A stretch of 32,963 nt of DNA from an uncultured bacterium (GCA_903826405.1 CAIKEH010000041.1:1-32963), one strand, 5' to 3'; shown: positions 1 to 8,173, numbered from the stretch's first letter. Notes: generated by a model from the letters alone, not told the origin. Numbers and translations are program-made.

Positions 1-54
1 GGCCACCTTGGCCTTGAATTCCGGACTGAATTTGCGACGGGTTTGCTTCTTCAT
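1..54 (-). CDS. IS3-family transposase OrfA, N-terminal fragment cut by window edge
   Basis: Read on the minus strand from the ATG at 54, the 18 visible codons give MKKQTRRKFSPEFKAKVA. This is the typical opening of the IS3/IS150-type OrfA helix-turn-helix protein, which binds the element ends and is joined to OrfB by programmed frameshifting. The rest of the gene lies outside the window, so it cannot be judged whether the element is intact. The assignment rests on this short but characteristic N-terminus only. Confidence 0.75.
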   Translation of the reverse strand, partial: MKKQTRRKFSPEFKAKVA

Positions 55-117
55 AATTGAGGTTTAAGTTAATCAAAAATGTTAACTAACCCTCTGGCCT
101 CAAATTAGGGGAGTATT
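1..117 (-). mobile_element. End of an IS3-family insertion sequence (boundary approximate)
   Basis: The OrfA start is followed outward by about 60 bp of non-coding sequence that includes a C-rich stretch on the minus strand near 100-115 (CTCCCCTAATTTGAGG). This is where an IS3-type terminal inverted repeat would be expected. The partner repeat and target duplication are outside the window, so the outer boundary near 117 is an estimate. Confidence 0.45.
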
Positions 118-239
118 ATAACGCATTATTTTGATCGTTTAAATGATCAGCATTTTGGCTATTTTAACGGTTTAAAAGTAATTTGGCTAAAACCCAAAAG
201 AAAGCAATTGAAAATTTATTTGGATTTATTTCCAATTAA

Positions 240-253
240 TTGAACTAGTTCAA
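240..253. promoter_or_regulatory. Perfect 14-bp palindrome TTGAACTAGTTCAA, candidate Crp/Fnr-type operator
   Basis: The site is a perfect inverted repeat with the TTGA-N6-TCAA layout used by FNR-like members of the Crp/Fnr family. It ends 54 bp before the start of the Crp/Fnr-like gene at 308, so autoregulation is plausible. The function is inferred; only the palindrome and its position are seen. Confidence 0.4.
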
Positions 254-307
254 GTTTTTTGAATATTTCTGTCGATAAATCTTTATTCCATCTACATTTA
301 ATGCACG

Positions 308-898
308 ATGAAAACCAAAATAAATAAGGAAAAGAAAATTTCAACAGTTTTGTTGAGCTATCACTTAAGTCCTGATTCAGTCAATAAATTATTGGAGATA
401 GCAAAAGTTATTTTTGTAAAAAACAAAACGAACCTTATTAATATTGGAGATGTAAATCAAAACTGTTATTTTATTTTAGAGGGAGGGTTTGTTGCAAGAA
501 GTTTTTATTTTGATTCCCAAAAAATAGCAGCGACCAATTTTTTCCTTAATGACTATTTTCCATTTATGGGAAGTCTCGACAGTTTTCTCACTGGAGTTAA
601 AACCAAAACAGAGTTGATTGCGGTAAAAAATTCATTGGTCTTGGCTTTTCACAAATCAGAAATTGAAAAACTCATGGTTGAAAAACAAGATATTTCAATG
701 TTCTATCTCCGAATGATGACTGAAATCCTGGGAAATGAAACTGAACTAAAAACCGTATTGATTGGATCCTCGAAAAAAGATATTTATGACTATTTAATTG
801 AAAAATGTAATCCTGTAATAAAGAATGTACCAGCCAAATATATTGCAGAGTTCATGGGCATCAGCGCAGAATGGTATAGTAAGTTGAAGAAGAGGTAA
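308..898 (+). CDS. Crp/Fnr-family transcriptional regulator
   Basis: This 196-residue protein has the length and layout of Bacteroidota Crp/Fnr-like regulators. An N-terminal cyclic-nucleotide-binding-like beta roll spans about residues 30-110, with the turn YFILEGG at 54-60. A dimerisation helix follows, around 115-145. The C-terminal helix-turn-helix is at 170-196, with the recognition segment VPAKYIAEFMGISAEWYSKL. No Fe-S cysteine cluster typical of true FNR is visible, so the effector is unknown. The gene is strikingly AT-rich (about 30% GC by eye) compared with the genes after 1302, and it lies beside an IS end and a recombinase relic, which suggests recent acquisition. A perfect TTGA-N6-TCAA palindrome upstream may be its own binding site. 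The start at 308 gives the standard N-terminus. Confidence 0.8.
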   Translation: MKTKINKEKKISTVLLSYHLSPDSVNKLLEIAKVIFVKNKTNLINIGDVNQNCYFILEGGFVARSFYFDSQKIAATNFFLNDYFPFMGSLDSFLTGVKTKTELIAVKNSLVLAFHKSEIEKLMVEKQDISMFYLRMMTEILGNETELKTVLIGSSKKDIYDYLIEKCNPVIKNVPAKYIAEFMGISAEWYSKLKKR

Positions 899-900
899 AA

Positions 901-1004
901 ATGTATTAGCAAAGTCTTAATCTGACAGTTTGGGGGTGAATGTTTGATTTGTTGTTACTTCAAATCTAGCCCCTAACTGTCAGATTAAGTCTTAGCTAAT
1001 ACAC
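901..1004. repeat. ~104-bp imperfect palindrome (long hairpin / possible MITE or element end)
   Basis: Arms 901-935 and 970-1004 are inverted copies matching at 31 of 35 positions. The centre holds a second small inverted repeat, GATTTG (946-951) and CAAATC (961-966). The structure starts 2 bp after the stop of the Crp-like gene and ends 6 bp before the in-frame part of the recombinase relic. It could act as a terminator, but it is far longer than an ordinary one and has no U-tract. A MITE, or a scar of the event that truncated the recombinase, fits better. Confidence 0.75.
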
Positions 1005-1010
1005 GTAAAA

Positions 1011-1295
1011 GTGAACAAAGAATTGAACAATGGAAAGGTGAAAATATCTAACCTCGAATCTGTGCTTAAAACTGCTTTGAATAAACTTGAAAAACTCAGT
1101 AAAATATGGGGTTCTGGCGAGTTGGAGGACAAAAGAGCACTTCAAAAAACCTTGTTTCCGGATGGAATTTTCTACGATGCGTAAAACAACCAATATCTAA
1201 CCCGAAACACAAACAAATTTATTGAGTTAGTCGATAGCTTATCAACGATTTGTGAGGGCATAAAAAAAGAGGATTCTTCAAATTTTCTTGAATAA
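1011..1295 (+). pseudogene. C-terminal relic of a serine recombinase, with an in-frame stop
   Basis: One reading frame encodes about 57 residues containing NLESVLKTALNKLEKLSKIW and TLFPDGIFYDA. A TAA follows at 1182-1184, and the same frame then runs on for 36 residues (NNQYLTRNTNKFIELVDSLS and onward) to a TAA at 1293-1295. The pattern of a coiled helix, then W-x-x-G-(D/E), then L-FP-G-I-YD is the usual tail of large serine recombinases (recombinase family proteins) in Bacteroidota. The catalytic and recombinase domains are missing. The relic starts at the edge of the 901-1004 palindrome, so it is both truncated and interrupted by a nonsense codon. It converges on the gene at 1302 with a 6-bp gap. 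Confidence 0.7.
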
Positions 1296-1301
1296 TCCTA
1301 T

Positions 1302-3734
1302 TCAGAACGGATAGCCAATAGCGAACTGGAAGGAAGGTTTGTACCATTTCTGAGAATCTTCATTCACAAACCATCCATTAGCATTGGGGGAGTAGAAACT
1401 TTTCTTTTCCGGGGTTGTATTTTGGGTGTTATATGGACCATAGCGTGGATCTTTCACAGGAAAACCAAAATCGAAGCGAAGCAGGAAATATTTGATATCG
1501 ACACGCAACCCCAGACCTGCGTCCACGGCCAGATCCTTGTAGAATCTGGAAAAGGTGAGGTCTGCAAGAGGAAGTGATCCTCCCAATGTGTTCCTGAACC
1601 AGATGTTGCCCGCATCCACAAAAGCCCCACCTCGTATCCACCATCCGAAGATCTGGAACATGTTGAACCTGTATTCCGCACTTGCCTCGAGTTTCGCATC
1701 AGCATATTTGTCGTTGAATTTTCCATTCAATACGGTGTCATAAAACAGATTGGACCCGATTCCCAACTTGCGCAATTGCCAGCCGCGCATGCTCAAGGGA
1801 CCTCCTGCGAAATAACTCTTGAAGAAGGGCAAGGTTACTTGCCCTTTTTTGGATTCCGTTTCGAAGGCGAATCCGGCACCTGCAAATGCATGAAAGACAA
1901 GACTGCTGTTTTTAAAATTGATATAGTGCCTGTAATCAACATCAAGTTTTATGAAGCGGAATAAATTCTCCATGATCTTACCTGTAGACGTCAGCTTCCG
2001 GAAAAGGGCACCGGAAACCAAACCCGATTCCTCAGCGAAAACCCTCAACGTATTCACGTGGCGGGCATTCACCGGATTGAAGGTGGCATTGAAACTTCCG
2101 TTCATTCCAATGATGAGTCCATTATTGTAGGTATAGGCCAGTAATGGAAAGTCCTTGATGGTCTGGTAAAACAGAAAATCGGGGTTCACTCTAGTGTATT
2201 CCAGATTGAGTGGCTTGAACTGTACGGTCCAATTATTCTTGGGTTTCCACTCATATCCCATGAACAGGTTGATGGTTTGGAGTTTGTAATACTGGAAACG
2301 GTCGATGAGGGAGAGGTCGGCACTGACGATGGTGCGTCCATTGCGGAATTTCTTTTTGAACTGATCATTGGCCGGCAAAACGATCCAGGGTATGGTCAAC
2401 CTGTTCGTGAGGGTGAATTCCGTGGAAAGGATCTTGCTGAAATCGTTGAATTCGATGCCTGTTCTCAGGTTATTCTCCAATTGGATGGCCTTGCGGCCCA
2501 AATTCCTGTTCTTCAGGGTGAAGTTCATGGCCAGTCCCACTTTCCCACTTCCCACCTGCGTCAATTGAGATGCATTGAGCAGGCTGCTTCCCTCCAGGTC
2601 CACACTGAAGAATTGGCGTTTGGAGGGCATCAGTTGCATGAGATAATTAACCTCGTTGATGCTGTCGATTGCCTTTGAAGTGATATTGATATTCTGCCAG
2701 GCACCCAGTTTGTTGAAGTTATTGAGTGTTTGGCTGTAATTCAGCAATGTATGGATCGTGCCCGGTTTGAGTTCCACATTACGGGCAATGAAATCTGCAT
2801 CGAATGATTTTTCGAAGGAAACGATCTTGATGCCACGTGACCATTCTACTGTGGTATCATGGTCGCTGATCCTGCCATCTTCCGGCAGATCGGGTATTAC
2901 CGTAAAATGACCAACACGGTATTGGTTCAAACGGGTGGGGTCCTTTGGGGTACGGAGTCTGATGTAAATGTCCACCTCAGGGTCCTTATTCTTGTTACCT
3001 AGCTCGGAAAGACGTCTGACATATTCGAAAGGGTCGAGTGTAGGGTCGATCAGTTCCTTGTAACTGGAATCCACATCTGCAATGACCTCATCCCTCGAAA
3101 ATTTATAATAGCCATTGTTCTGGAACAGAGTTACGATACGGTTCAGTTCCTGATCGACCATATTGTAATCGAAAGGTTCTCCTTTTTTCAACAGTGAGCC
3201 TGCCATGCCGGAAATGGCAAGTTTTTGAAGGTTGGAGTCGGTCATACCGGCAACGGGGTCAGGGAACTGAAAAACTACTGAATCAATATGGTATATTTTG
3301 CCGGGTGTGACCTCATATTTCACTTTGACTCGGACCTGGTCTTTTACGATGGACATGGAAGTGTCGTAGGTGACCACGGATCGCCTGTATCCCATGCTGT
3401 TCATCAGGTTCTTCATGTTCACTGCAGACTGCACCATGGCCATGCTGTCGTAACGGAGCGGGTGTTCCAAAACAGGTACCGGGATGAAAAACGGGAATTT
3501 CGGCCAGGGTAGTTTACTCGCGGGTCTGGCAGCTGCACTGTCCTCGATCTGTCCATCAAGTTTGGCCTTCAATGTTGACTTGTCTGTTTTCTCCGGATCG
3601 CCGTTGATATTTATAGTATTTTCGAAGAAGAAGGGTTTGGTCGGGTCATGATGTTTGACAACGGTCACCCTGCAGGAGAATAGAGCCGCCATCGAGACCA
3701 GTAGAAATATGGAGGGGATGGCTGGTGACTTCAT
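1302..3734 (-). CDS. TamL-like Omp85/BamA-TamA family outer-membrane protein
   Basis: The 810-residue protein starts with a signal peptide ending in a plausible lipobox (LFSC, Cys21), so it is probably a lipoprotein. POTRA-like segments follow, roughly at 110-350. From about 370 to the end there is a 16-strand-type barrel (Bac_surface_Ag region) with the conserved loop-6 motif MRGW at 649-652 and a terminal Phe (GYPF). Omp85 proteins insert or move proteins across the outer membrane. Lipidated TamA relatives (TamL) are a known Bacteroidota variant, and partners such as TamB are not in this window. It is divergent from the RNA methyltransferase, with only 31 bp between starts, so the two share a promoter region. 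An ordinary BamA is less likely because of the lipobox and the sequence preceding the POTRA part. Confidence 0.85.
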   Translation of the reverse strand: MKSPAIPSIFLLVSMAALFSCRVTVVKHHDPTKPFFFENTININGDPEKTDKSTLKAKLDGQIEDSAAARPASKLPWPKFPFFIPVPVLEHPLRYDSMAMVQSAVNMKNLMNSMGYRRSVVTYDTSMSIVKDQVRVKVKYEVTPGKIYHIDSVVFQFPDPVAGMTDSNLQKLAISGMAGSLLKKGEPFDYNMVDQELNRIVTLFQNNGYYKFSRDEVIADVDSSYKELIDPTLDPFEYVRRLSELGNKNKDPEVDIYIRLRTPKDPTRLNQYRVGHFTVIPDLPEDGRISDHDTTVEWSRGIKIVSFEKSFDADFIARNVELKPGTIHTLLNYSQTLNNFNKLGAWQNINITSKAIDSINEVNYLMQLMPSKRQFFSVDLEGSSLLNASQLTQVGSGKVGLAMNFTLKNRNLGRKAIQLENNLRTGIEFNDFSKILSTEFTLTNRLTIPWIVLPANDQFKKKFRNGRTIVSADLSLIDRFQYYKLQTINLFMGYEWKPKNNWTVQFKPLNLEYTRVNPDFLFYQTIKDFPLLAYTYNNGLIIGMNGSFNATFNPVNARHVNTLRVFAEESGLVSGALFRKLTSTGKIMENLFRFIKLDVDYRHYINFKNSSLVFHAFAGAGFAFETESKKGQVTLPFFKSYFAGGPLSMRGWQLRKLGIGSNLFYDTVLNGKFNDKYADAKLEASAEYRFNMFQIFGWWIRGGAFVDAGNIWFRNTLGGSLPLADLTFSRFYKDLAVDAGLGLRVDIKYFLLRFDFGFPVKDPRYGPYNTQNTTPEKKSFYSPNANGWFVNEDSQKWYKPSFQFAIGYPF

Positions 3735-3765
3735 GTAATTCAGGGCGCTTTAAAACGCGGCATGC

Positions 3766-4527
3766 ATGCTCAGCAAAGCACAGGTCAAATATATTCAATC
3801 TTTCGCCGACAAAAAATTCAGGGATGTTGAGCATGCTTTCATAGCTGAAGGCCCTAAGATCGTAGGTGAATTCCTCGAAGAGCGACCCGATGATGTCTTG
3901 TCCATCTTCGCAGATCCGGATTGGACAGCTCATCCCGGGATCTCTTCAAAGCAGAAAGTCCATGTACTTGAACCGGGCGACCTTGAGCGCATTTCCTTTC
4001 TGGCGTCCCCCAACAAGGTGCTTGCGGTCATCCGAAAACCTGTAATACCTGAAAAGGAAGACTTGACCAAGGGGTACACCTTGCTGCTGGACGATATTCA
4101 GGATCCCGGGAATCTGGGCACCATCATCCGTACCGCCGATTGGTTCGGAGTCCGCAACATATTCTGTAGCCACCATACTGCTGATGCGTACAATCCGAAG
4201 GTGGTGCAATCCACCATGTCAAGTATCTCGCGTGTCCAATTGCGGTATGTGGATCTTGCCGAATTCATCGCTGAACATTCAGGAATACCTGTTTGGGCTG
4301 CTTCATTGCAAGGGGATGACATCCGGGATATGTTACCGACAGACCCATTGATGTTGCTCATCGGGAATGAATCCAGGGGGATCAGCACTGGGCTCATGGA
4401 ACTTTGTACAAATCGTGTGACCATTCCCCGCATCGGTAAGGCTGAATCTTTGAATGCATCCGTGGCCACGGGCATTCTGCTTTCACATCTTTCTGAAGGC
4501 ATTCTGAGGCACTTTCAGCGGAATTGA
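3766..4527 (+). CDS. SpoU/TrmH-family RNA 2'-O-methyltransferase
   Basis: The 253-residue protein has an N-terminal substrate-binding domain (about 1-90, the SpoU substrate-binding type) followed by a SPOUT methyltransferase domain. Its three family motifs are visible: motif 1 around 108-128 (LLDDIQDPGNLGTIIRTADW), motif 2 LLIGNESRGIS at 197-207, and motif 3 at 219-237 (IPRIGKAESLNASVATG). The family uses S-adenosylmethionine to methylate ribose 2'-OH groups in rRNA or tRNA, and the knotted fold acts as a dimer. The exact target (23S rRNA like RlmB, or tRNA) cannot be told from sequence alone. Its 3' end overlaps the convergent permease gene by 13 bp, an antisense overlap of the two stop regions. 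Confidence 0.9.
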   Translation: MLSKAQVKYIQSFADKKFRDVEHAFIAEGPKIVGEFLEERPDDVLSIFADPDWTAHPGISSKQKVHVLEPGDLERISFLASPNKVLAVIRKPVIPEKEDLTKGYTLLLDDIQDPGNLGTIIRTADWFGVRNIFCSHHTADAYNPKVVQSTMSSISRVQLRYVDLAEFIAEHSGIPVWAASLQGDDIRDMLPTDPLMLLIGNESRGISTGLMELCTNRVTIPRIGKAESLNASVATGILLSHLSEGILRHFQRN

Positions 4528-5747
4528 ACTGCTTTGGCTGGACTGATCCTGCGGCTGATAATGGCGGGAATGAAGAGTACGGAAAAACAAACCAGGAAGG
4601 TACCCACCGCGACGGCCGCCACCTGCCACCATACGATCTCTATCGGCGCTCTGTCCATGTAATAGGCTTCTTCGTTCAGCCTGATGAAACCCGTTCGGAT
4701 CTGAAGCCAGCAAATGCCTAGTCCCAAAACCATTCCTCCCAGGATACCGGCTGCTGTGATAATGATCCCGTATTGCATGAAGATCCGTTGAATGGCTCCA
4801 TCCGTGGCGCCAAGCGATTTCAAAACACCGATCATACGGGTCCTTTCCAAAACGAGGATGATCAGGCAGGTAATGAGGTTGATGACGGCCACCACGGTCA
4901 TGACGGAAAGCAATATGACTTTGTTCGTATCCTGTAGATTCAGCCAGTCGAAGATGTCCGGATAAACTTCGCGCATGGTCTTGCTGTCCCATCCGGCTGG
5001 AAGTTGCTGATAGATGGTGGCCGAGGTAGTGTCCATTTTAGAATAATCATGGAGAACAACTTCATATCCACCGATCTGAGTGCTGTCCCATCCATTGAGT
5101 TTCTGGATCAGTCGCATGTCCCCGATCGCGAAATTCTTATCGTACAGGTCAATGCCAGTCTTGAAAATGCCACATACTTTGAGTTTTCTGGTCCGTGGTC
5201 TCTCCTCGCCAGGCTGGATGAAGTAGATCAGCAGGGGGTCGTTCAGTTTGAGACCGATCTCGTCGGCAACAGGTTGTGAAATAACGATCTCGGGACTGAA
5301 ACCGCTGTCACTATAGTCGGGCCAACGTCCTTGTTTAAGGAACGGTTGCAATTCATTGAAAGTATAGTTCCTTCCCACGCCTTTGAAAAGAATGCCTGCT
5401 ATCGTGGAATGGGCGTTGATGATCGCTGATTTCGTGTTGTAGGATTCTATATGCTTCACATTTACCATGGCCCGCACCGCCTGCTCTATCGTATCGTTCT
5501 TCTGGATGGGCGTTTCCTCGGCGATGCTTACTTTGAAAGGCTCCAAATGCTGTATGCGCACATGTCCCCAGAAACTGAATACCTTTTCACTGACCACCTT
5601 CTGGAATCCGTTCACGAAAGCAAGTGACAGGATCATTGCCGCCACACTGATGGTTGTTGCTGCTATGGCAAGGCGGATGATGAACCTGGAGAAGGAGCGC
5701 TCGCTGTTGAATGCGATCCTGCGTGCTATGAAGAAAGGTATGTTCAG
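4515..5747 (-). CDS. LolC/LolE-like FtsX-family ABC transporter permease, apparent CTG start
   Basis: The protein has a first membrane helix near residues 24-46, a large periplasmic domain, and three C-terminal helices (about 275-300, 322-345 and 365-390). The tail ISRRISPAKAVQF is typical of FtsX-like permeases. Relatives of this type extract lipoproteins (LolCDE) or act in MacB-like export, but the ATPase is not in this window. The N-terminus NIPFFIARRIAFNSERSFSR reads continuously upstream of the internal GTG at 5645 and matches the usual start of the family. In this frame there is no ATG, GTG or TTG between a TAG about 15 codons further upstream and that segment. The codon in the Met position is CTG at 5747-5745, preceded by AGGAT. 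Either CTG initiates or an ATG has mutated. The 3' end overlaps the convergent methyltransferase gene. Confidence 0.8.
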   Translation of the reverse strand: MNIPFFIARRIAFNSERSFSRFIIRLAIAATTISVAAMILSLAFVNGFQKVVSEKVFSFWGHVRIQHLEPFKVSIAEETPIQKNDTIEQAVRAMVNVKHIESYNTKSAIINAHSTIAGILFKGVGRNYTFNELQPFLKQGRWPDYSDSGFSPEIVISQPVADEIGLKLNDPLLIYFIQPGEERPRTRKLKVCGIFKTGIDLYDKNFAIGDMRLIQKLNGWDSTQIGGYEVVLHDYSKMDTTSATIYQQLPAGWDSKTMREVYPDIFDWLNLQDTNKVILLSVMTVVAVINLITCLIILVLERTRMIGVLKSLGATDGAIQRIFMQYGIIITAAGILGGMVLGLGICWLQIRTGFIRLNEEAYYMDRAPIEIVWWQVAAVAVGTFLVCFSVLFIPAIISRRISPAKAVQFR

Positions 5748-5838
5748 ATGATCCTGTTTGCGTGTATACCGGGGGTAAGCCTACCGGCAAGATAGCATGA
5801 ATATTTTAGCTTAAGTTTACGTTACTAAAAGAATTCGT

Positions 5839-7122
5839 ATGTCCATTCGGCTCTATCTTCTCTTAATCCTGTCTTCACCCGTCGGACGCCTATTTGCACA
5901 AAGAGAACCGGATCGGATATATCAGGAAAATATCCGTTCTGTGAAATTCAACATGTTCGGGGATCAATTGTCCTATCCAGTGATCGGGTTGAACAGTAAC
6001 GACCTTCTCCAATTGGATTTTGACGACATGCAGGGTGGCGTGAAATATTATTATTACCGATATGAATTGTGCAATGCGGACTGGACCCCAGCGCAGCTCA
6101 GCTATATGGATTATGTGCGGGGATTTTCACAGGTCAGGATCACTACTTACAGACAATCTTCACTTGCACTAACGCGCTATACACATTATCAGGCGACACT
6201 TCCGGACCGCAATGCCGTCCCAACCAGATCAGGCAACTATATACTCCGGGTTTTCCTGAATGGAGATACATCACAAGTCGCCTTCACGCGCAGATTGCTG
6301 GTTGTGGAAAAAGGGCTGTCTGTTGCAGCTCAGATCCTACAACCCTCATCACAGCTTTATTTCCGTACGCATCATCGGCTGCAGGTACAAGTAGGTACTC
6401 AGGCCATTGATATACGCTATCCTCAACAGCAGATCCGCCTCACCATCCTGCAAAATGACCGTTGGGACAGCAGGTTGGATAATATCCCACCGACATTTGT
6501 TCGACCAGACCGGTTAATATTCGATAATGAATCCCAGATGTTGTTTCCGGCGGGAAGGGAGTGGAGATGGGCCAATCTTCGTAGTTTTCGGCTTTTAGGC
6601 GATCGCGTGGCAAAGCAGTCCAATACGGATAACAGTTACAACCTATTCATGAAAGAGGAACAGCCCAGGAACCAGCAGGTATATTCCTATTTCCGGGATG
6701 TCAATGGCCATTGGATCAATGAGACAACGGAAAACATAAACCCTTTATGGGAGGCTGACTATGCACAGGTGCATTTTGCCTTCATTCCCCCGGGCGGGCG
6801 GCCTTATCCAGGCAAGGAACTTTATATTTTCGGCGAAATATCAGAATACGGAAGGAATAAAGAGGCCAGAATGGTGTTCAACCCGGATAATGGCATCTAT
6901 GAGGCCAACCTCTACCTCAAGCAAGGGTATTATGATTACGCATATGCATTACGAGGCCCGGATACTCAGGGATCCTTTTCGACTGGAATCACTGAAGGCG
7001 ATTTCTGGGAGGCCGAGGATACATATATGGTTTTGGTTTATTTCCGGGAATTGGGTGGGCGTTACGACCAGCTTATGGGGGTGACCAGGGTCAACTCCAT
7101 GACGAACCGACCAGGTTTTTGA
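5839..7122 (+). CDS. Type IX secretion system plug protein (DUF5103 family)
   Basis: The 427-residue exported protein has a signal peptide (MSIRLYLLLILSSPVGRLFA, then QREP). An N-terminal domain rich in Y/W and beta strands follows, with the family signature RYELCNADW and SYMDYVRGF near 75-100, and a C-terminal domain with YIFGEISEYG and VLVYFRE. This is the family formerly called DUF5103, now linked to the plug that closes the periplasmic side of the large SprA translocon channel of the type IX secretion system. That system is restricted to Bacteroidota. No other secretion gene lies nearby, which is usual because these genes are scattered. The gene is divergent from the permease at 5747, with 91 bp between. 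Confidence 0.85.
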   Translation: MSIRLYLLLILSSPVGRLFAQREPDRIYQENIRSVKFNMFGDQLSYPVIGLNSNDLLQLDFDDMQGGVKYYYYRYELCNADWTPAQLSYMDYVRGFSQVRITTYRQSSLALTRYTHYQATLPDRNAVPTRSGNYILRVFLNGDTSQVAFTRRLLVVEKGLSVAAQILQPSSQLYFRTHHRLQVQVGTQAIDIRYPQQQIRLTILQNDRWDSRLDNIPPTFVRPDRLIFDNESQMLFPAGREWRWANLRSFRLLGDRVAKQSNTDNSYNLFMKEEQPRNQQVYSYFRDVNGHWINETTENINPLWEADYAQVHFAFIPPGGRPYPGKELYIFGEISEYGRNKEARMVFNPDNGIYEANLYLKQGYYDYAYALRGPDTQGSFSTGITEGDFWEAEDTYMVLVYFRELGGRYDQLMGVTRVNSMTNRPGF

Positions 7123-7321
7123 TCTGGTGACCTGATTCTCAGCCATTCTTTAAAAATATAGTTGCTGGTTTCTTCCTTTTGCCATCATTTTTTCGGCGAT
7201 CCCGAATGGGAGTTAGGGGCCACAAGGAGATAAGGTGATCGATGGTTTTTGTTGGGCTCACCAGGTCATGGGTAAGATGCAATTATTTGTGTATCCGATC
7301 AACCCGAAGGCGGGAAAACCC

Positions 7322-7329
7322 TATCTTTG
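7322..7329 (+). promoter_or_regulatory. -7 promoter box TATCTTTG of the SRP RNA gene
   Basis: A perfect match to the Bacteroidota -7 consensus TAnnTTTG ends 5 nt before the predicted 5' end of the SRP RNA at 7334. No clear TTG element is seen at the usual -33 distance. It calibrates where transcripts begin relative to this box in this genome. Confidence 0.65.
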
Positions 7330-7333
7330 CTTC

Positions 7334-7428
7334 GGCAGGTCTTACACGACCAGCTCCTGCTGAACCCCCCCAGGGCCGGAAGGCAGCAAGGGTAGGTGGT
7401 TGAGCGGTGTGATGTAAATCACCTGCCA
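7334..7428 (+). ncRNA. ffs: Signal recognition particle RNA, small bacterial (4.5S) type
   Basis: The conserved apical domain is present around 7370-7394 (CAGGGCCGGAAGGCAGCAAG, then GGTA). It contains the GGAA-type tetraloop and the asymmetric internal loop bound by the Ffh M domain. The ends pair: GGCAGGT at 7334-7340 with ACCTGCC at 7421-7427, closing a rod of about 95 nt. A T-run follows directly (7429-7435) and serves as the terminator. There is no Alu domain, as in other short bacterial SRP RNAs. Exact ends are inferred from pairing and the promoter box. Confidence 0.93.
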
Positions 7429-7496
7429 TTTTTTTCCCCTTTTTCCGGGGATTTATTTTTCCCGCACCCCCATCCGCATCAAATCCTTTTCAGCAT

Positions 7497-8147
7497 ATGA
7501 AATTCTTCATTGATACAGCAAACCTCGCGCACATCAAGGAGGCTCATGATCTGGGTATCCTCGATGGAGTGACCACTAATCCCTCCCTCATGGCCAAGGA
7601 AGGCATCAAGGGAGAGGCGGCCATCCTTAAACATTACGAGACGATCTGTGAGATGGTGGATGGCGACGTGAGCGCAGAGGTCCTTTCGACCGATTTGGAA
7701 GGCATGATCGAAGAAGGAAAGAAACTCCATTCCATCCATCCGAACATCGTGGTCAAAGTACCCATGATCAAGGAAGGCATCAAGGCCTTGAAATGGTTTT
7801 CTGAAAACGGCATCAAAACGAATTGCACATTGGTATTCTCCGCAGGTCAAGCCATCCTTGCTGCCAAGGCCGGAGCGAACTATGTCTCCCCTTTTATCGG
7901 AAGGATCGATGACAGTAGTTGGGATGGAATGGAACTCATCGGTCAGATCTCCAATATCTATACTTTGCAGGGATTCAAGACCGAGATACTTGCTGCTTCC
8001 ATAAGGAGCGCATTGCATATTGTGAAGGCGGCAGAAGCGGGTGCCGACGTCTGTACCTGCCCATTGGACTCCATCCTGGGATTGCTAAAGCATCCATTGA
8101 CGGATCTGGGATTGGCAAAATTCCTGGAGGATGCCAAGAAAATGTGA
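7497..8147 (+). CDS. TalC/FSA-type transaldolase (fructose-6-phosphate aldolase-like)
   Basis: The 216-residue protein has the length of the short class-I transaldolases. It opens with FFIDTANLAHIKEA and carries the signature DGVTTNPSLMAKEG at 23-36. The Schiff-base lysine is in VVKVPMIKEG (Lys87), followed by TNCTLVFSAGQA and the SPFIGRIDD motif. Family members act in the non-oxidative pentose phosphate pathway, moving dihydroxyacetone units between sugar phosphates, or cleave fructose 6-phosphate. The sequence alone does not separate the two activities, though most Bacteroidota members are annotated as transaldolase. It ends 26 bp before a strong terminator and stands alone as a monocistronic gene. 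Confidence 0.9.
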   Translation: MKFFIDTANLAHIKEAHDLGILDGVTTNPSLMAKEGIKGEAAILKHYETICEMVDGDVSAEVLSTDLEGMIEEGKKLHSIHPNIVVKVPMIKEGIKALKWFSENGIKTNCTLVFSAGQAILAAKAGANYVSPFIGRIDDSSWDGMELIGQISNIYTLQGFKTEILAASIRSALHIVKAAEAGADVCTCPLDSILGLLKHPLTDLGLAKFLEDAKKM

Positions 8148-8173
8148 GGTGATCTCAGAAAATGATATTCAGT

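Noticed and set aside
5761-5790. Hairpin-like CCGGGGGTAAGCCTACCGG near the permease start
   Set aside because: The stem is short and interrupted, has no T-tract, and lies in a divergent promoter region.
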